NCBI GenBank assembly: GCA_963575745.1
Contig: CAUYUJ010014194.1
Location: 491,001 to 555,000 of the forward strand
Origin: Prorocentrum cordatum
Lineage: Eukaryota > Sar > Dinophyceae > Prorocentrales > Prorocentraceae
Direction of reading: 5' to 3'
DNA length: 64,000 nucleotides
In this document: positions 10,796-22,890 of the stretch, piece by piece
Layout: every line of letters begins with the position of its first letter
How positions within the stretch are numbered: the stretch's first letter is position 1
Notes under the pieces: model-generated
Seen by the model: only the letters and a program-made list of their open reading frames with translations
Databases searched by the model: none
What the model was told of the DNA's origin: nothing
Position numbers and translations under genes: made by a program

Positions 10796-12575
10796 ACGCT
10801 TTGCGTACCCCCGCCAGCTCATCAGAACCGACGCCAATGCGAGTTGCGTTGATCAGGGAAGTGCAGGAGCAAGCCGTGGAACAAAGAGGTGGGTAGCCGT
10901 CACAGCGATGATCGGGAGCAGCCCGAGCAGGCCCAGGAGTCAACCAGAAATGCCTGCGCGAATCTTTCGATATGAGAGCCTCTCGGTAGCTTACTTGGGC
11001 CATCTCTGGACCCTCCTGGGGCCATTTTGGAAGCCTTTGGGGCCCTCTTGGGGTCCCTCTTGGGGGCCTTCTTCGGGGCCCTGGTCGACGACGGACTGCA
11101 AACCTCCTCGTGGTGGCCGGGGGTACCTCGATACTGGCAGGTTTTGTCGAAGGCCAGCTTTCCCCACAAGCGGCGGAGGGCATCAAGGCCAAGGAGGTAG
11201 AGGGGGCCTCCAGCAGACGCAGACGGCCCCTGCCTCCACTGCGGGGCAGGGGCGTGCATGGACGGGGGCTTTACCCAGTCGCCGGCGGCCAGAGGAGGGC
11301 CTGCCGCTGAGACTCCGGGTTTGACATCCCGGGCCCGCTGGGGGAGGGGCCGCGCGACGCGCCGGGCTCCTTTGCGCGCGGGGCTCCTTGACGCTTCGTG
11401 CCTTTCTCCCGGCGCCCCAATCTACACTGGTTGCGCAGCGATCTGCCGACGCCTGGTTGCTGGTTCCCCTTCCGTGGGGGGGAGCCTGGGCATAAGGCGC
11501 GCGGATGCCCGCCGATGTGGTGCGGCTCGCGCAGGGGTTGCGGCTGCGGAGGGGGGTGTCCCGTGTTGCGGGGGGGTCGGTTCGTCGTCGTCTTCTCCTT
11601 CGGCCTTCGGGGGACTCGCCCAAAGCTGGTTTGTGTAGATTTTAATTCCCGCTGGCACCGAAGCGTGTCCCTTACATGACTTTTCAGTGTGATATCCCTG
11701 ACTGCGGTTGGCGACTTGGCCACCGCCTTCGACTTGGGAGGGGACTTTCGTCACCCCTGGCACAGACGGGGGCCAGGACCAGTGCGGCGGCCAGCAGTCT
11801 CCTCCTCGGCTGCTGGTCGCCCTGCCTTGCTTTTTCACAGTTGGTTCCACCCCAGAGCTGCCACGAGGCGGCTCTAGGGTGGCATCTCCTTAACCCCTAA
11901 CTACTTTCTCGGCCTCCGGCCGAGGGCGGCGTCTACGGCATAGGCACCGTGTCGCCGTCAACCACAACAAGAGTCATCTTGGGTTGGGGGCCCTCTCTGG
12001 GCTATCTTGGAGACCATCGATTAAGAACGAGGGCGGCGCGGATTACGCCCCCCCACCCCCCCCCAGTCAGAGACGGACAGGTCGCCTCGTGGGGCTCCTT
12101 TGGGGTGCTCGTGGGGCGCTCTTGGCTGCTCATGGGCGCCTCTTGGAGCTGTCGCGGACGATCTCGAAGCCATCCTGAGCCCTCAAGCAAGAGCCCATTG
12201 GGAGCGACAAGGCGAGAAGGCACGCACCATTGTTTTCGTTAGACTTGGGAGGATCTCAATGGAACGTCCGGGTGCCACTCGGAGCCGTCTTGTTGCGCTT
12301 TTGAGGCCTCTTGGAGGCATGTTGGAGACTATCCGGAGCCACAGTGGGATACATATATACATATCTGTACACACATCGATAGAGCCATTTGGGAGGTCAG
12401 CTAGGGCTTTCTGGGGCCGGCTTGTGCCATCTTGGACGCTCTAACGCGTCGCGCACTCCCTCTCCCGTCGAGACCTAGGAAGGGGGGGGGAGGGGGAGAG
12501 GTAAACCTGTCCCCGCAAGGGACGGAGGTTGGAAGAATTGTCTCGCGAAACCACCTACGCCCAGAGGGCTGGTGA
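10796..12575 (+). mobile_element. Composite repeat element, copy A
   Basis: Start block: tgcgtacccccgccagc, then ttgatcagggaagtgcaggagcaa (10803-10875), shared with copies at 41213 and 47304. The interior has 10-11-bp-periodic 'cttggg' repeats at about 10990-11095, 11985-12180 and 12245-12430, with GC-rich unique DNA between. End module 12428-12574: gacgctctaacgcgtcgcg, a G-rich run, aggtaaacct, then gaaaccacctacgcccagag and ggctggtgag. The outer ends are weakly complementary (ccgccagc against gctggtg). No coding capacity for transposition is visible, so it would be non-autonomous. Confidence 0.6.
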
Positions 12576-14640
12576 GATTCGGTCCGCTCCGTCTTTGGGC
12601 GCGGGGTGGGCTCGAGCGCCTGGCCGCGCCCTTTTCCGCCCTCTCCGTTATAGTATGCCTGGCGGTTCGTGAGCGCCGTGTTGCCTTGCCCTGCCCTCGA
12701 TCCTGCCCTCCGGAGCGGCCGTCCGCCCGGCTCTTGACCCGTTGGCTCCGTCCCACGTTGGGCCCATTCGTGCGGGTCCTTCGATGGTGTGGCGTGTCCT
12801 CCTGGGTGCCCAGGGAACTGGATACACGTGAGGCGGCCGGCCTGGGCGAGAGCCCGATACACATGTGGCCAGACGTCTTTCCAGCGTTTGGCCCTTCCAT
12901 GGACGTGTGTAGGCCGGGTTTCGGCACGTGTATCCAGCGCGTGGCCTCTGGATGTTCTACATGTGAATCCAGCCGTGTGTGTGTGTGTGTGTGTGGTTGT
13001 GTGTGTGTGTGTGTGTTCCAGCCTCCCGCTACGTTTCGCCCCGCTGTGGCGAGGCGTCGCCATTCCATGGCCTGGCGCCCGGCCCACGCCTCTCCCTCTC
13101 CCCCTCGCGCCGCCGCCCTCTGCTGGCTCGCCTGCCCGTCCTCGGCTCGGCGCCTTTGCCTCGGTGGACCCCTGCTCAGCATGGCAAATTCATTCAATAT
13201 GCTATGGGGTGAGCGCAGGCCCCCAGGGCCCCCGCCGCCGACGAGCCCGCGCGCTCGCCTCGCCTCTTCTCATCTCACTTGCTTTCTCGCTGATGTTACC
13301 TCTCGCCACGCCCTTGCTTGTTCGCCTTGTGATGGTGTGGCGAGCTGCCGTGGCTGCCTCTAGGATTTTGTTGGCGTCCCTGGCCGTGGGCCTGTCGTCT
13401 TCCCTTCCCGCTCGGCTCCCCCCTCCTCTCCCTCTCTCCCTGGTGTTGGCGACTCGCCGCGCCGCTGCTTTTTCGCCGCGTTCTCTCGGCGTCGCCGGCC
13501 TGTGGCCTGCTGCACTCCTTTGCTCAGATTCTCTCCACTCTCGCGGCGCTCCGCCTTTGCCTCTTTCCTTGCGCGCTTGGCGCTGTTCTTGCCTCGGGGC
13601 CAGCCAGCCGTCTCTCTGTCTCCGTCTTCTCGTGCTTCGGTTGCCAGAGGTGGCTTACCGCCTTGGCCCTGGCGGCGCTTTCCATCTCCTCGCGCCCTTG
13701 TCCGCACCCTTGGCAGATGCGCTTTGGGCCAGCGTCTTTGGCAGCGCCTTTGCGCTGCCGTGCGTTTCGCTCCTTCTTGCCCAGCTCGCTGGATGCGATG
13801 CGTGGCCGTTCTCGGCCTCTCCCCGTCCTTCCCGTTCGTCCCCCGCCGCCCTGCGGCCCTCTGCTCTGGTCGGCCTACCTTGGCGCCACCTCGGGGTGCC
13901 TTGGCCAGCTGTCGGGCCCGTTCGCTTTCTCCGTGGCGTGGCTGCACGCCTGCCTCCTGCACAGCTCTTGTGGTCTGCCCCTCACTTGGGAGAGCACGAC
14001 CGTCCGAGAGCGCAGCCCTCGAGCCTCGAGGCAGGTAGGTATGCAGTCATTCCTGCCCGTCCCGCACTCCTGTGCACCCGCTTGGAGTCCACGCGAGCGG
14101 AGCTGCCCAGCTAGGCAATTGGCATTATGTGCGCTGGTGGCGCCGTCTCGTGTGCGATTCGCTGCCCCACCCCGCGCGCTGACTGCGACGAATACGTGAG
14201 CCTGCCTCCGGCACCACCCCAAGTGCTTCACGTTCTGAGGATGCTCCCAGCGTGCCGCAGGTCGCTCCGCCTGCGTCCCAGCGTAGCTTGCCCACAACTC
14301 GGATCCGAGGCGCCGCCGAGGGTGCACTTTGCTGCCGCGCCCCGGTGGCGCCTCGGGTCCGAAAGAGCGATCCGCTGCGCGCGCCCACCGATGGCGGACG
14401 CTTCGGGCAGGTTCGGGCCAGTCGCACGGACGCAGCGCGGCCCGGGCTGGAGGCACTCAGACGGCGTCGCTTCAGGAGCGGGTCGCAGCCCGCGTCCACC
14501 GTATGTGGACGCTCGCGGGCAGGTCGGGGCGATCACCGCTGGAGAGCGCGGGGGGCGAGCTTCACGTGGGCGAGGAAACTTGAGGAACTTCAGTCTTCGG
14601 CAGCGGGCGCCGCTCCTGCCCCCCCCCCTCCCCCCCCTGA
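12576..14640. other. A-poor C/T/G-rich region with the longest open frame
   Basis: The + strand is again poor in A. The longest open frame of the window (441 codons, 12789-14114) lies here but runs through the (TG)n tract, is dominated by L, A, P, S and R, and has equally long neighbours in other frames. No domain is recognised, so it is not called as a gene. Confidence 0.45.
12977..13017. repeat. (TG)n microsatellite
   Basis: Short TG dinucleotide run with one interruption. Confidence 0.9.
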
Positions 14641-16285
14641 CATCAGTGCAGCGCGATCGCCATTCATCTTTGTCCTGGCACGGGAAGCGGCGTGGCCTGG
14701 CGCTCGGGCGCGTTGTGCACGGGCCCAGCCGCAGTCTTAGAGTCCCTGGCCAGGGTTGCTGTCATAGTGGCTCTGGGCAGCAGGAAAAAACGTACAGCGA
14801 AGCTCTGCGTCTCATCACCGCGCATAATTAATTCATCGTTCAGATCACGGCCATACTCAGGATTCTTATTCTCACCAGTTGGCGTCACCGCCGCACCCGT
14901 TGGGGAGGGAGCAGCCGCTCGAAGTCGTTGTGGCGAAATGGCCGGCTCACTCCGTGTCGGTCGCCGCCGGGTCCTCTGAGTCCATGGCGCCCGCCAAATG
15001 TTGGGCGGCGCTTTGCAAGGAAGAGGCCAGCAAACACATCCGCGTGGTGTTGTGTGGACGGGCGTCGGATGCGGCGGAAGGGAGGAATTCAACACATCAC
15101 GCATCGTAGTCAATATGCGCACAAGGCAAGCGCGCTCTTCCTCATCCGCCCCACGTGCCTGTTGTGAACTGACTGCTCTCACGAATGCATTCGCCACCAT
15201 CGAGGCAGACGTGGCCACATATATGTCTACTTGCACTCGATAATGCATAGGTGCAACGGCGCTGAATGTCCTTCCGAGCGGCATCTCGGTGGTGAGCTCT
15301 CATATCAATGTTTCGCGTCCGAGCATCGGCTATTGCTACCTCGCGAAGCGCTCCTCGAAATCTGTTCCCTGATCCCCCACTCCGCATTCGCTGGAGCTCC
15401 CGCTTCCATGTGCGACTCCACCTCCTCCGCCTGGCCCGCCTCATCCTTCTCCTCCTCCTTCTTCTGTTTGTCTTCATCCTTGTCAAACAGTGTGACGATC
15501 CACCCTGCCCATCAGAGGCCTGGGACAAGCGCGACACGCAGACACGTATCGTTAGTCTCGGCGGCCTGACGCTCGCGATGGAGACCATGAAGGCGCACCG
15601 CATGCTCTGCTGCTTCTGGTGACTCTGAAGCTCTTTGCTTTCGCCGTGACCGAGTTAGACACCACAAGGCTAATCAAGTGGAGGGGCGACGGGGGTAGGG
15701 GTGGAAGCAGGAGGAACAGGGGAGGTCTAGCTCCGACTGGCTCCACTGGAACCTCCTTGCTCTACGTCACCCTCTGGCGTACCCGATACCCCTCTGGTGT
15801 CTAGTGGTTTCTCTTTGCTTCGGAGGCACACATCGCCGACGTGCCCGTGCAGGCGTTCGGCTGCTGCCTGCTCCACAGCTTGGCGTGCGACCACCAGGAT
15901 CTGCGGAGAGCAGACGTCGGGGCTGGGAGCGGGCGTCGGCCCGTGGCTGTTGTCCCTACCCCAGTTGTATCTCGTCCGCCAGCAACAGCTGCATACACGT
16001 TTTCTTTCCCCTACGGCGCCGCGGGGGAAAAAAGGCAACCGCGGGTTACCATTGTCGCGGACTGCGCTGGCGGTTACTTTAGGCTTGGGCAGCCGCCTTG
16101 TGTGGGAGCGTGCGCTAGCTTGGTACACATTGTGCGCACACAGTCACGCACTCCAGGCTTGTCGTGTCTTTCCCATCTCTGGCGCATCTTGTTGGGCTCT
16201 TGTCGCGCATGTTGGTTATTCGCAAGTGTCGGTGGGTTGGTGATCATTGCCCATGCTGGGTCTCGGGTGCTACCTCAACCTGGGC
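14641..16285. other. Unclassified DNA
   Basis: Balanced composition, no repeats. On the - strand short segments look protein-like, for example near 14790-14860 (YGRDLNDELIMRGDETQSF) and 15800-15900, but exon limits and homology cannot be established. Confidence 0.3.
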
Positions 16286-16286
16286 A

Positions 16287-16412
16287 AAGAGAGAGAGAGA
16301 GAGAGAGACAGAGAGGAAAGAGAGAGAGAGAGAGCGCGAGAGAGAGAGCTATAGGCAGTGAGACAGAAAATCAGAGAGCGATCGAGAGAGAGAGAGAGAG
16401 AACGAGATGGCG
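16287..16412. repeat. (GA)n microsatellite
   Basis: Interrupted GA dinucleotide run on the + strand. Confidence 0.95.
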
Positions 16413-16684
16413 GGCGCGCTGGGGAGAACCAGACAGCTTGTGGCAATCCTGTCCGTCCCCCTCCTGGTCCTGGCCCTCTTGCCCTCGTCCTCCTCGTTGT
16501 CTTCGCGCGCACGTCCACGGTCTGTCCGCAGCCTGCGACTCCTACTCGGTCCAGTCGCGACGGTGCCGGAGGGGCACGCCGAGAGCCCGCGCCCGCACAT
16601 CACGGCGCTGGCCCTTGGCGTAGACAGGATCCCGACAGCTCTGGGGCGCGTGCCAGCGCCTGGCGCGTGGGCCCCACAGGAGAA

Positions 16685-17255
16685 GGATGATGATGATGAT
16701 GATGAGGAGGAGGCGGATAATGACGAGAGAGGTGGAGAGGGGGGAGGAGGGGGCAGAGCGGAGGATGCAAACGGGCGTTGGCGCGCGAGGAGGAAGATGA
16801 GGATGAGGGGGAGGAGGAGGGAGGAGCAGAAGGCGAATGGAGAGTGAGAAGAGACGAGGAGGATGAGGGGAGGCGTGGGGAATCAGGAGTTATGGTGAAC
16901 ATGTATGTTGTTGATGGCATTGGTGATAATCACGGTTGTTGATGATGTTTGGTGGTGGTTTTGATGGTGGTGGTGATGATGACGATCGTGGTGGTGATGA
17001 TGATGATGAGGAGGAGGAGGAGGAGGAGCAGAAGGAGGAGCAACATGGGAGGGGGTGGAAGGCGTCGCCCGCTCGGCGAAGTCATTCGCCTTCCCGCCGC
17101 CAGGAGAACCGCCAGGAGACCGCGGGCCCCCTCGCGGCGGCAGCCGCGGCTTGGATGGACTGGGCTGGCCAAGGGTCGCCCTGGGGAGGGGGTGGAGTAA
17201 GAAGGGAAGGAGGATGAGGAGGAAGAGCAGGAGGAGGAGGAGGAGGAGGAGGAGG
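16685..17255. repeat. Patchy GAT/GGA/GGT microsatellites
   Basis: GAT run at 16686-16706, purine-rich 16730-16875, GGT/GAT run 16949-17010, GGA runs 17010-17042 and 17200-17256, separated by GC-rich DNA. Confidence 0.8.
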
Positions 17256-17399
17256 GACCTCGGTAAACCCAGCGCGCGCCACCGCAGGCGCGGTACATTC
17301 TCCCATCCTGAGTCCACTCCTCACGAGGCAGCACACGCATCTCTATTATGGCGAGAGCCCGCTGGAAAGATGATGGTCTCATGGCCCATGGGCCTGTAG

Positions 17400-18060
17400 G
17401 GTGTGCGCCCTGTGCGTTCTGAATTGTGCATTATTGGTTAAACAATCAGTGTGTACCGCATCAGTTAGAGACTGGGTCGCCCTCATGTAGGTGACATCAG
17501 CTCAGACGCTAAGACAGTGCGGGCCATATGCGCGCGCCCTCGCACGCGCAGGTCGACATCATTCAAACGCCATTGCGAACGTGCACATGATATGTGATAG
17601 ATTTCCCCCGTAAGCCCTGTCAGTAGTTACCATGGAGGCCTCACGTGCGCGCCTCCGGTGCTGGCCGAACGCATTGAAGCACCACTTGGCTCAATTGCGT
17701 CAAGATCGAGACTTTCCAGACGATACGGAAAACACGATATGCTTTATGTTCGTATAGTTTTGAGTCTCCCACGGCATCATCATTTCGCGCCCTTCCGGAC
17801 CATGGATCTGCAAGATAAGGGTTCTCGCCTCATCATGCCATTTCAGATTTGTTACCGCATTCCGATTGTTAAGCCTCTTGAGTCTTGCCAGCCCGTTGCG
17901 GGTTGGTAGTTCGTATGTTTGTTCCAGTATTGGAGTTGACGGTTCCAAGCTCTTCAAATCAAAGGAGTCAGATAGATTGCGCCCCATACGTTACTTTGAA
18001 CGGCGTAGACTGCGGCACACGTTTTGCACCATATAGTTTGCGTCACATAGTTTACACTAT
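17400..18060. other. Island of lower GC, no repeats
   Basis: About 660 bases of ordinary, non-repetitive sequence. A 95-codon - strand frame (17700-17987) has a natural composition but matches no family I know. It may be an exon or chance. Confidence 0.3.
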
Positions 18061-18062
18061 TT

Positions 18063-19236
18063 ATACACCTATACGACCACACTTCGGGTGAGAGGGAGGT
18101 TGTGTGCGGGGGAGAGGGAGGGGAACCACCATCTGACTCAATCGATCTCACTATCGATCTCACTCAACGGGACACCACGGGACACCACGGGACACTTGTC
18201 GATCTCACTATCGATCTCACTATCGATCTCACTCAACGGGACACCACGGGACACTACGGGAGAACACGGGACACCGCGGGACACCTCTCGATCTCACTAT
18301 CGATCTCACTATCGATCTCACTCAACGGGACACCATAGGACACCACGGAACTCCACGGGACACCTCGGGGCACCACATCGGTCTGATTATCGATCTCATT
18401 ATCGATCTCACTATCAATCTCACTCAACGGGACACATCACTGGGCACCACGGGACACCACGGGACAGATGTCGATCTCAGTATCGATCTCACGATCGATC
18501 TCACTCGACGGGACAACACGGGACACCTCGGGGCACCACATCGATCTCACTATCGATCTTACTCAACGGGACACCACGGGACACTTCGGGGCACCACATC
18601 GATCTCACTATCGATCTCACTATCGATCTCACTCAACGGGACACCACGGGACACCACGGGACACCGCGAGCCACCGCCGGACAGACGGACGGCCAGACGG
18701 GCGGGCGGGATCATTTGTCTTGACTTCGCCCTAGCAGCGGCGGACATCAACGGGACACCACGGGACACCACGGGACACCGCGGGATACCGCGAGCCACCG
18801 TCGGACGGGCGGGCCGGGGAGAATTATTTGTCTTGGCTTCGCCTTGGCAACGGCGGACACCACGGGACACCACGGGACACCACGGGACACCGCGGGACAC
18901 CGCGGGACAGCGCGAGCCACCGTCGGACGGGCGGGCGAGGGAGAATCATTTGTCTTGACTTCGCCCTAGCAACGGCGGGCACCACGGGACACCACGGGAC
19001 ACCGCGGGACACCGCGGGCCACCGCGGGCCACTGCCGAACGGGCGGACGGGCGGGGGATAATCATTTGTCTTGGCTTCGCCCTAGCAGCGGCGGGTTCAT
19101 TCCTCTCGCGCGCCCACGCAGCTTCGCCTCGCCCGCACGCACGACACGAACGAAATGGAACGATTTACCGGTTGGGGGTTTCTGTTTCTTTGCGATTTCG
19201 CCCCCCAACCTCCGATCGATATATATATATATAGAT
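18063..19236 (+). mobile_element. Inverted-terminus element with internal tandem repeats, copy T1
   Basis: Starts with tacgaccacacttcgggtg then gagggaggttgtg and ends with ccccccaacctccgat, so the termini are inverted (ggaggttg against caacctcc). The interior has three zones: alternating actatcgatctc 12-mers and gggacaccac 10-mers (18130-18660); four units of about 100 bp combining gggacacc runs with ttgtcttgacttcgcccta and gcaacggcgg (18650-19095); and a conserved unique tail from ttcattcctctcgcg to the end (19091-19235). No transposase is present. Copies T2 and T3 share the same order. Confidence 0.7.
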
Positions 19237-19276
19237 ATACGACCGATATATATATATATATACATATATGGACAGC
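19218..19276. repeat. (TA)n microsatellite at the T1 end
   Basis: Two TA runs abut the right end of T1. A similar TA-rich tract abuts T3, so it may be an insertion target or a variable tail. Confidence 0.9.
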
Positions 19277-19550
19277 CCCCCCCCATCACCCACTCTTCGC
19301 AACATTTGCGGCCAACGTGTTTACTACCATCCTTCTGGTTTGCCTCTTCTTTTCTGTTCATCTCCTTTTCTGCCTCCCTCTTTCTCTCCCAATCTCTGCA
19401 TTCGCTTCCCAACATGCCAGCGTCAGCTCTTTTCTCTCACATCTGGCGGCGGCGTGGCGCGCGCTCTGCCACAGCGCGCAGCGGACGGCCGAAGGACACC
19501 ATCCTCCCCAACGGAGGACATCAGCTTGTAAGACCCAACGCACCAACACG
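19277..19550. other. Unclassified DNA
   Basis: C/T-rich sequence without repeats or recognisable coding. Confidence 0.3.
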
Positions 19551-19554
19551 TCGG

Positions 19555-20880
19555 ATCACCAAACCCTGTGTTTTCATTTGGATGTTTAGGATTCCTGGGA
19601 TGGAAATCAACGGAACCCTATGCTTTCATTTGGATTTTTTCGGTTTTTGGGATTCCGGGCCCCGACGCAACCTGCACCGCCGCTCCTCCCCCAGGTCGGC
19701 GCCGTCAGAATCCCAAAGGCCCCAATGAAAACGCAGGGTGCGCGAGGTCAGGGGTCACCAAACCTTGTGTTTTCATGTGGATTTTGTAGTTTTCTGGAAT
19801 GGAATCAACGAAACCTTGCGTTTTCATTTGGATTTTTTTATTTTTGGGGTTTCAGGCCCCGACGAAACCGGCACCGCCGCTCCTCCCCCAGGTCGGCGCC
19901 CTCAGAATCCCAAAAATCCAAATGAAAACACAGGGTGCGCGAGGTCAGGGGTCACCGAACCTTGTGTGTTCATGTGGATTTTTGGGATTCTGTGGGCGCC
20001 GACCTGGGAGAGCGCCAGCGGTGCAAGTTTCGTCGGGGCTTGAAATCCATACAATCAAAAAAACCAAATGAAAACACAGGGTTTGGTTAATTTCCATCCC
20101 AGAAATGAAAAAAATCCAAATGAAAACGCAGGGTTTGGTGACCCCTGACTTCGCGCACCCGGTGTTTTCATTGATTTGGGATTCTGAGCGCGCCGACCTG
20201 GGGGGGGAGCGGCGGTGCAGGTTTCGTCGGTGTCTGAAATCCTTTACAATCTAAAAAAATCCGAATGAAAACGCAGGGTTTCGTTGATTTCCATTCCAGA
20301 AATCCAATCCCAATCCAATTCCTAAAAGAATCCCAATTCGCCGCTCCCCCCCCAGGTCGGCGCGCTCAGAATCCCAAATCAATGAAAACACCGGGTGCGC
20401 GAAGTCAGGGGTCACCAAACCCTGCGTTTTCATTTGGATTTTTTGATTTCTGGGATGGAAATTAACCAAACCCTGTGTTTTCATTTGGTTGTTTTGATTG
20501 TATGGATTTCAAGCCCCGACGAAACTTGCACCGCCGGCGCTCTCCCAGGTCGGCGCCCACAGAATCCCAAAAATCCACATGAAAACGCAGGGTTCGGTGA
20601 CCCCTGACCTCGCGCACCCTGTGTTTTCATTTGGATTTTTGGGATTCTGAGGGCGCCGACCTGGGGGAGGAGCGGCGGTGCTGGTTTCGTCGGGGCCTGA
20701 AATCCCCAAAATCACAAGAATCCAAATGAAAACGCAGGTGTTCGTTGATTTCCATCCCAGAAATCCCAAACATCCAAATGAAAACAGAACGTTTGCGACG
20801 TCAGGGGTCGCCAAACCCTGCGTTTTCATGTTGATTCCTGGGCTTTCCAAAGTTCTGAAGCTTCGGAGGCTCCTGGATTG
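19555..20880. repeat. Cluster of direct and inverted 200-bp-class repeats
   Basis: Recurring words are aaaccctgcgttttcatttg, tgggatggaaatcaac, ccccgacgaaacc, ccgctcctcccccaggtc, ggcgc-cagaatccc and gcgcgaggtcaggggtcacc. They appear in one orientation up to about 19960, inverted from about 20040, direct again 20339-20560 and inverted after that. Smaller hairpins are nested, such as arms aatccacatgaaaacgcagg and its near complement at 20573-20636. Confidence 0.9.
19765..20790. repeat. Large inverted repeat, arms about 450 bp, spacer 124 bp
   Basis: Bases 19765-20214 are nearly the reverse complement of 20339-20790. The inner ends match exactly (agcggcg at 20208-20214 against cgccgct at 20339-20345), including the C8/G8 run. 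Matching continues outward through cagaatcccaaatcaatg, the caggggtcacc block, ttgaaatccatacaatc and the gacgaaacc block. Similarity weakens beyond about 19770 and 20785. A transcript would fold into one long hairpin. Confidence 0.9.
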
Positions 20881-21129
20881 ATTTTGTCTGCAGGGTGAAA
20901 ATCAAACAAATTCAACAACAACAAAACGAAACACATGAAAACACAATTTTCCTTGATTCTCATCACAGAAATCCTAAACATCCAAATGACAACGAAGGGT
21001 TTGGCGGCCTCTGAGGTCGCAAACCCTGCGGTTCCACAGGGATCGCTGCTCCCTCACCCTCCATCCCTTCCCCCTCTCCTCCCCGAGTGCGCCAGCGCCA
21101 GCGCCAGCTCAACTGTTCCCTTCCCCCAA

Positions 21130-21300
21130 ACCTTCTCCTCCTCCTCCTCCTCCTCTTCCCGCTCCTCCTCAAACTTAAACTCCTCGTCCTCCTCCTCTTC
21201 ATCCTCCTCCTCTTTCTCCTCTTCTTTTTCCTTCTCTGAATCCTCCTCCACCTCCTCCTCCTCATGTCTGTCCTACTCCTCCTCCTCTTCCTCCGTCCCT
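21130..21300. repeat. (TCC)n microsatellite
   Basis: Interrupted TCC/TTC triplet run on the + strand. Confidence 0.9.
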
Positions 21301-21309
21301 GTTCTGGAG

Positions 21310-21885
21310 AATTTCAATTGATTATTTTCGCAGCCGGTTTCAACGGGAGTCCTTTTGCATCTGATTTCACTAAGACTCCTTTTTGTAGCCGATGTCAATG
21401 GAATCCCTTTTGTTGGGAATTTCAATAGGATTTCTTTTGTAGCCGATTTCATTAGGATTCCCTCTGTGGAGGATTTCATTCGGATTCCTTGTATAGCCGA
21501 TGTCAATCGGATTCCTGTTGTAGCCGGTTTCAATCGGATTTTGTAGCCGATTTCAGTCGGATTCCTTTGTTTTAATAGGATTCCTGGTGTAATCGATTTG
21601 AATACGATTCTTTTCTTAGCCGATTTCAATCGGATTCCTTTTTTTGAGGATTTCAATCGGAGTCCCTTTGTAGCCGATTCCACTAGGATTCATTTTGCAG
21701 CCGATTACAATAGGATCCCTCCTGTAAGGATTTGAATCGGATTCGTTTTGTAGCTCATTTCAATCGTGTTCTTTTTGGAAGCGAATTCAATAAGAATTCT
21801 TTCGCAGCCGATCTCAATAGGATTCCGTTTGTAGCCGATTTCGCTCGGATTTTTTTGTAAGCAATTTCAAAAGGATCTCTGTCAA
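21310..21885 (-). repeat. 27-bp degenerate minisatellite
   Basis: The + strand unit is like gtagccgatttcaatcggat followed by tcctttt. About 20 degenerate units, mostly 27 to 30 bp. On the - strand a 136-codon frame (21273-21683) stays open because 27 is a multiple of three and gives a nine-residue repeat like KGIRLKSAT. Indels shift the frame in the 21690-21885 part. I take it as a minisatellite; expression is unproven. Confidence 0.8.
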
Positions 21886-21889
21886 CGAA

Positions 21890-22135
21890 GAAGACTGGGG
21901 GGGGAATCGAAGGAATCTGGCAGACGCCGAAGAAGAGAGATAAGTCAATATAGGGAGGACGATGGGTGGAGTAATAGCGAGGAACGCCGAGAACTGCAGG
22001 GGGCTGACAGCAGGAAGAGGAAGAGGAGGGAGACGACTGAAGACAGATGCTCAACGGAGGATCGATCAGTGAAAATGCGAATGGACGCCCCAACGATCGA
22101 TGTGAAATTCGTGGGTGCTGGGGGGGGGGCTGCGC
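21890..22135. other. Unclassified DNA
   Basis: Purine-leaning sequence, no repeat or coding signal seen. Confidence 0.3.
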
Positions 22136-22136
22136 T

Positions 22137-22204
22137 ATATATATATATATATATTTAGATATATAGATATATATATATATATTATATATATATGAATGTA
22201 TATG
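22137..22204. repeat. (TA)n microsatellite at the T3 end
   Basis: TA-rich tract followed by GTAT words, abutting the end of inverted element T3. Confidence 0.9.
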
Positions 22205-22553
22205 TGTATGTATATGTGTATCGGAGGTTGGGGGGTGAGATCGAAGTGGAACGGAGAGCCCCCCTACCGGGAAATCGATTTCGGTTTCGTGTTCGTGCGT
22301 GCCGTGCGGGCGAGGCGAAGCTGCGTGGGCGGGCGAGAGAAAGTCTCCTGTGGCTGAGGCGCGGCCGGAGCAAAAGAACCTTGACCGGGCGGCCGGTGCC
22401 CCGCGGTGTCCCGCCGGTGTCCCGCTGGTGTCCCGTGTGGCTGAGGCGCGGCCGGGGCAAAAGAACCTTGACCGGGCGGCCGGTGCCGCGCGGTGTCCCG
22501 CCGGTGTCCCGCTGGTGTCCCTTCGGTGTCCCGTCGATGTCCCGATGATGACG

Positions 22554-22595
<42 letters not shown>

Positions 22596-22693
22596 CTGAT
22601 GATGATGGTGATGATGATGATGATGGTAATGATGATGATGGCGATGATGATGATGATGACGATGATAATGATGATGATGATGTTGATGATGGC

Positions 22694-22740
<47 letters not shown>

Positions 22741-22813
22741 CGACGTTGATGATGATGATGATGATCGCGATGATGATGATGATGACGACGTTGATGATGA
22801 TGATGATGATCGC

Positions 22814-22890
<77 letters not shown>

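Noticed and set aside
11022-11033. GCCATTTTGG inside a 'cttggg' block
   Set aside because: A variant of the common gccatcttgg repeat word, not a leader relic.
10011-11192. 393-codon minus-strand frame
   Set aside because: Overlaps equally long frames on the other strand and runs into the composite element; no recognisable domain.
12789-14114. Longest open frame (441 codons)
   Set aside because: It crosses a TG microsatellite, lies in A-poor DNA where stops are rare, has long rivals in other frames and no domain.
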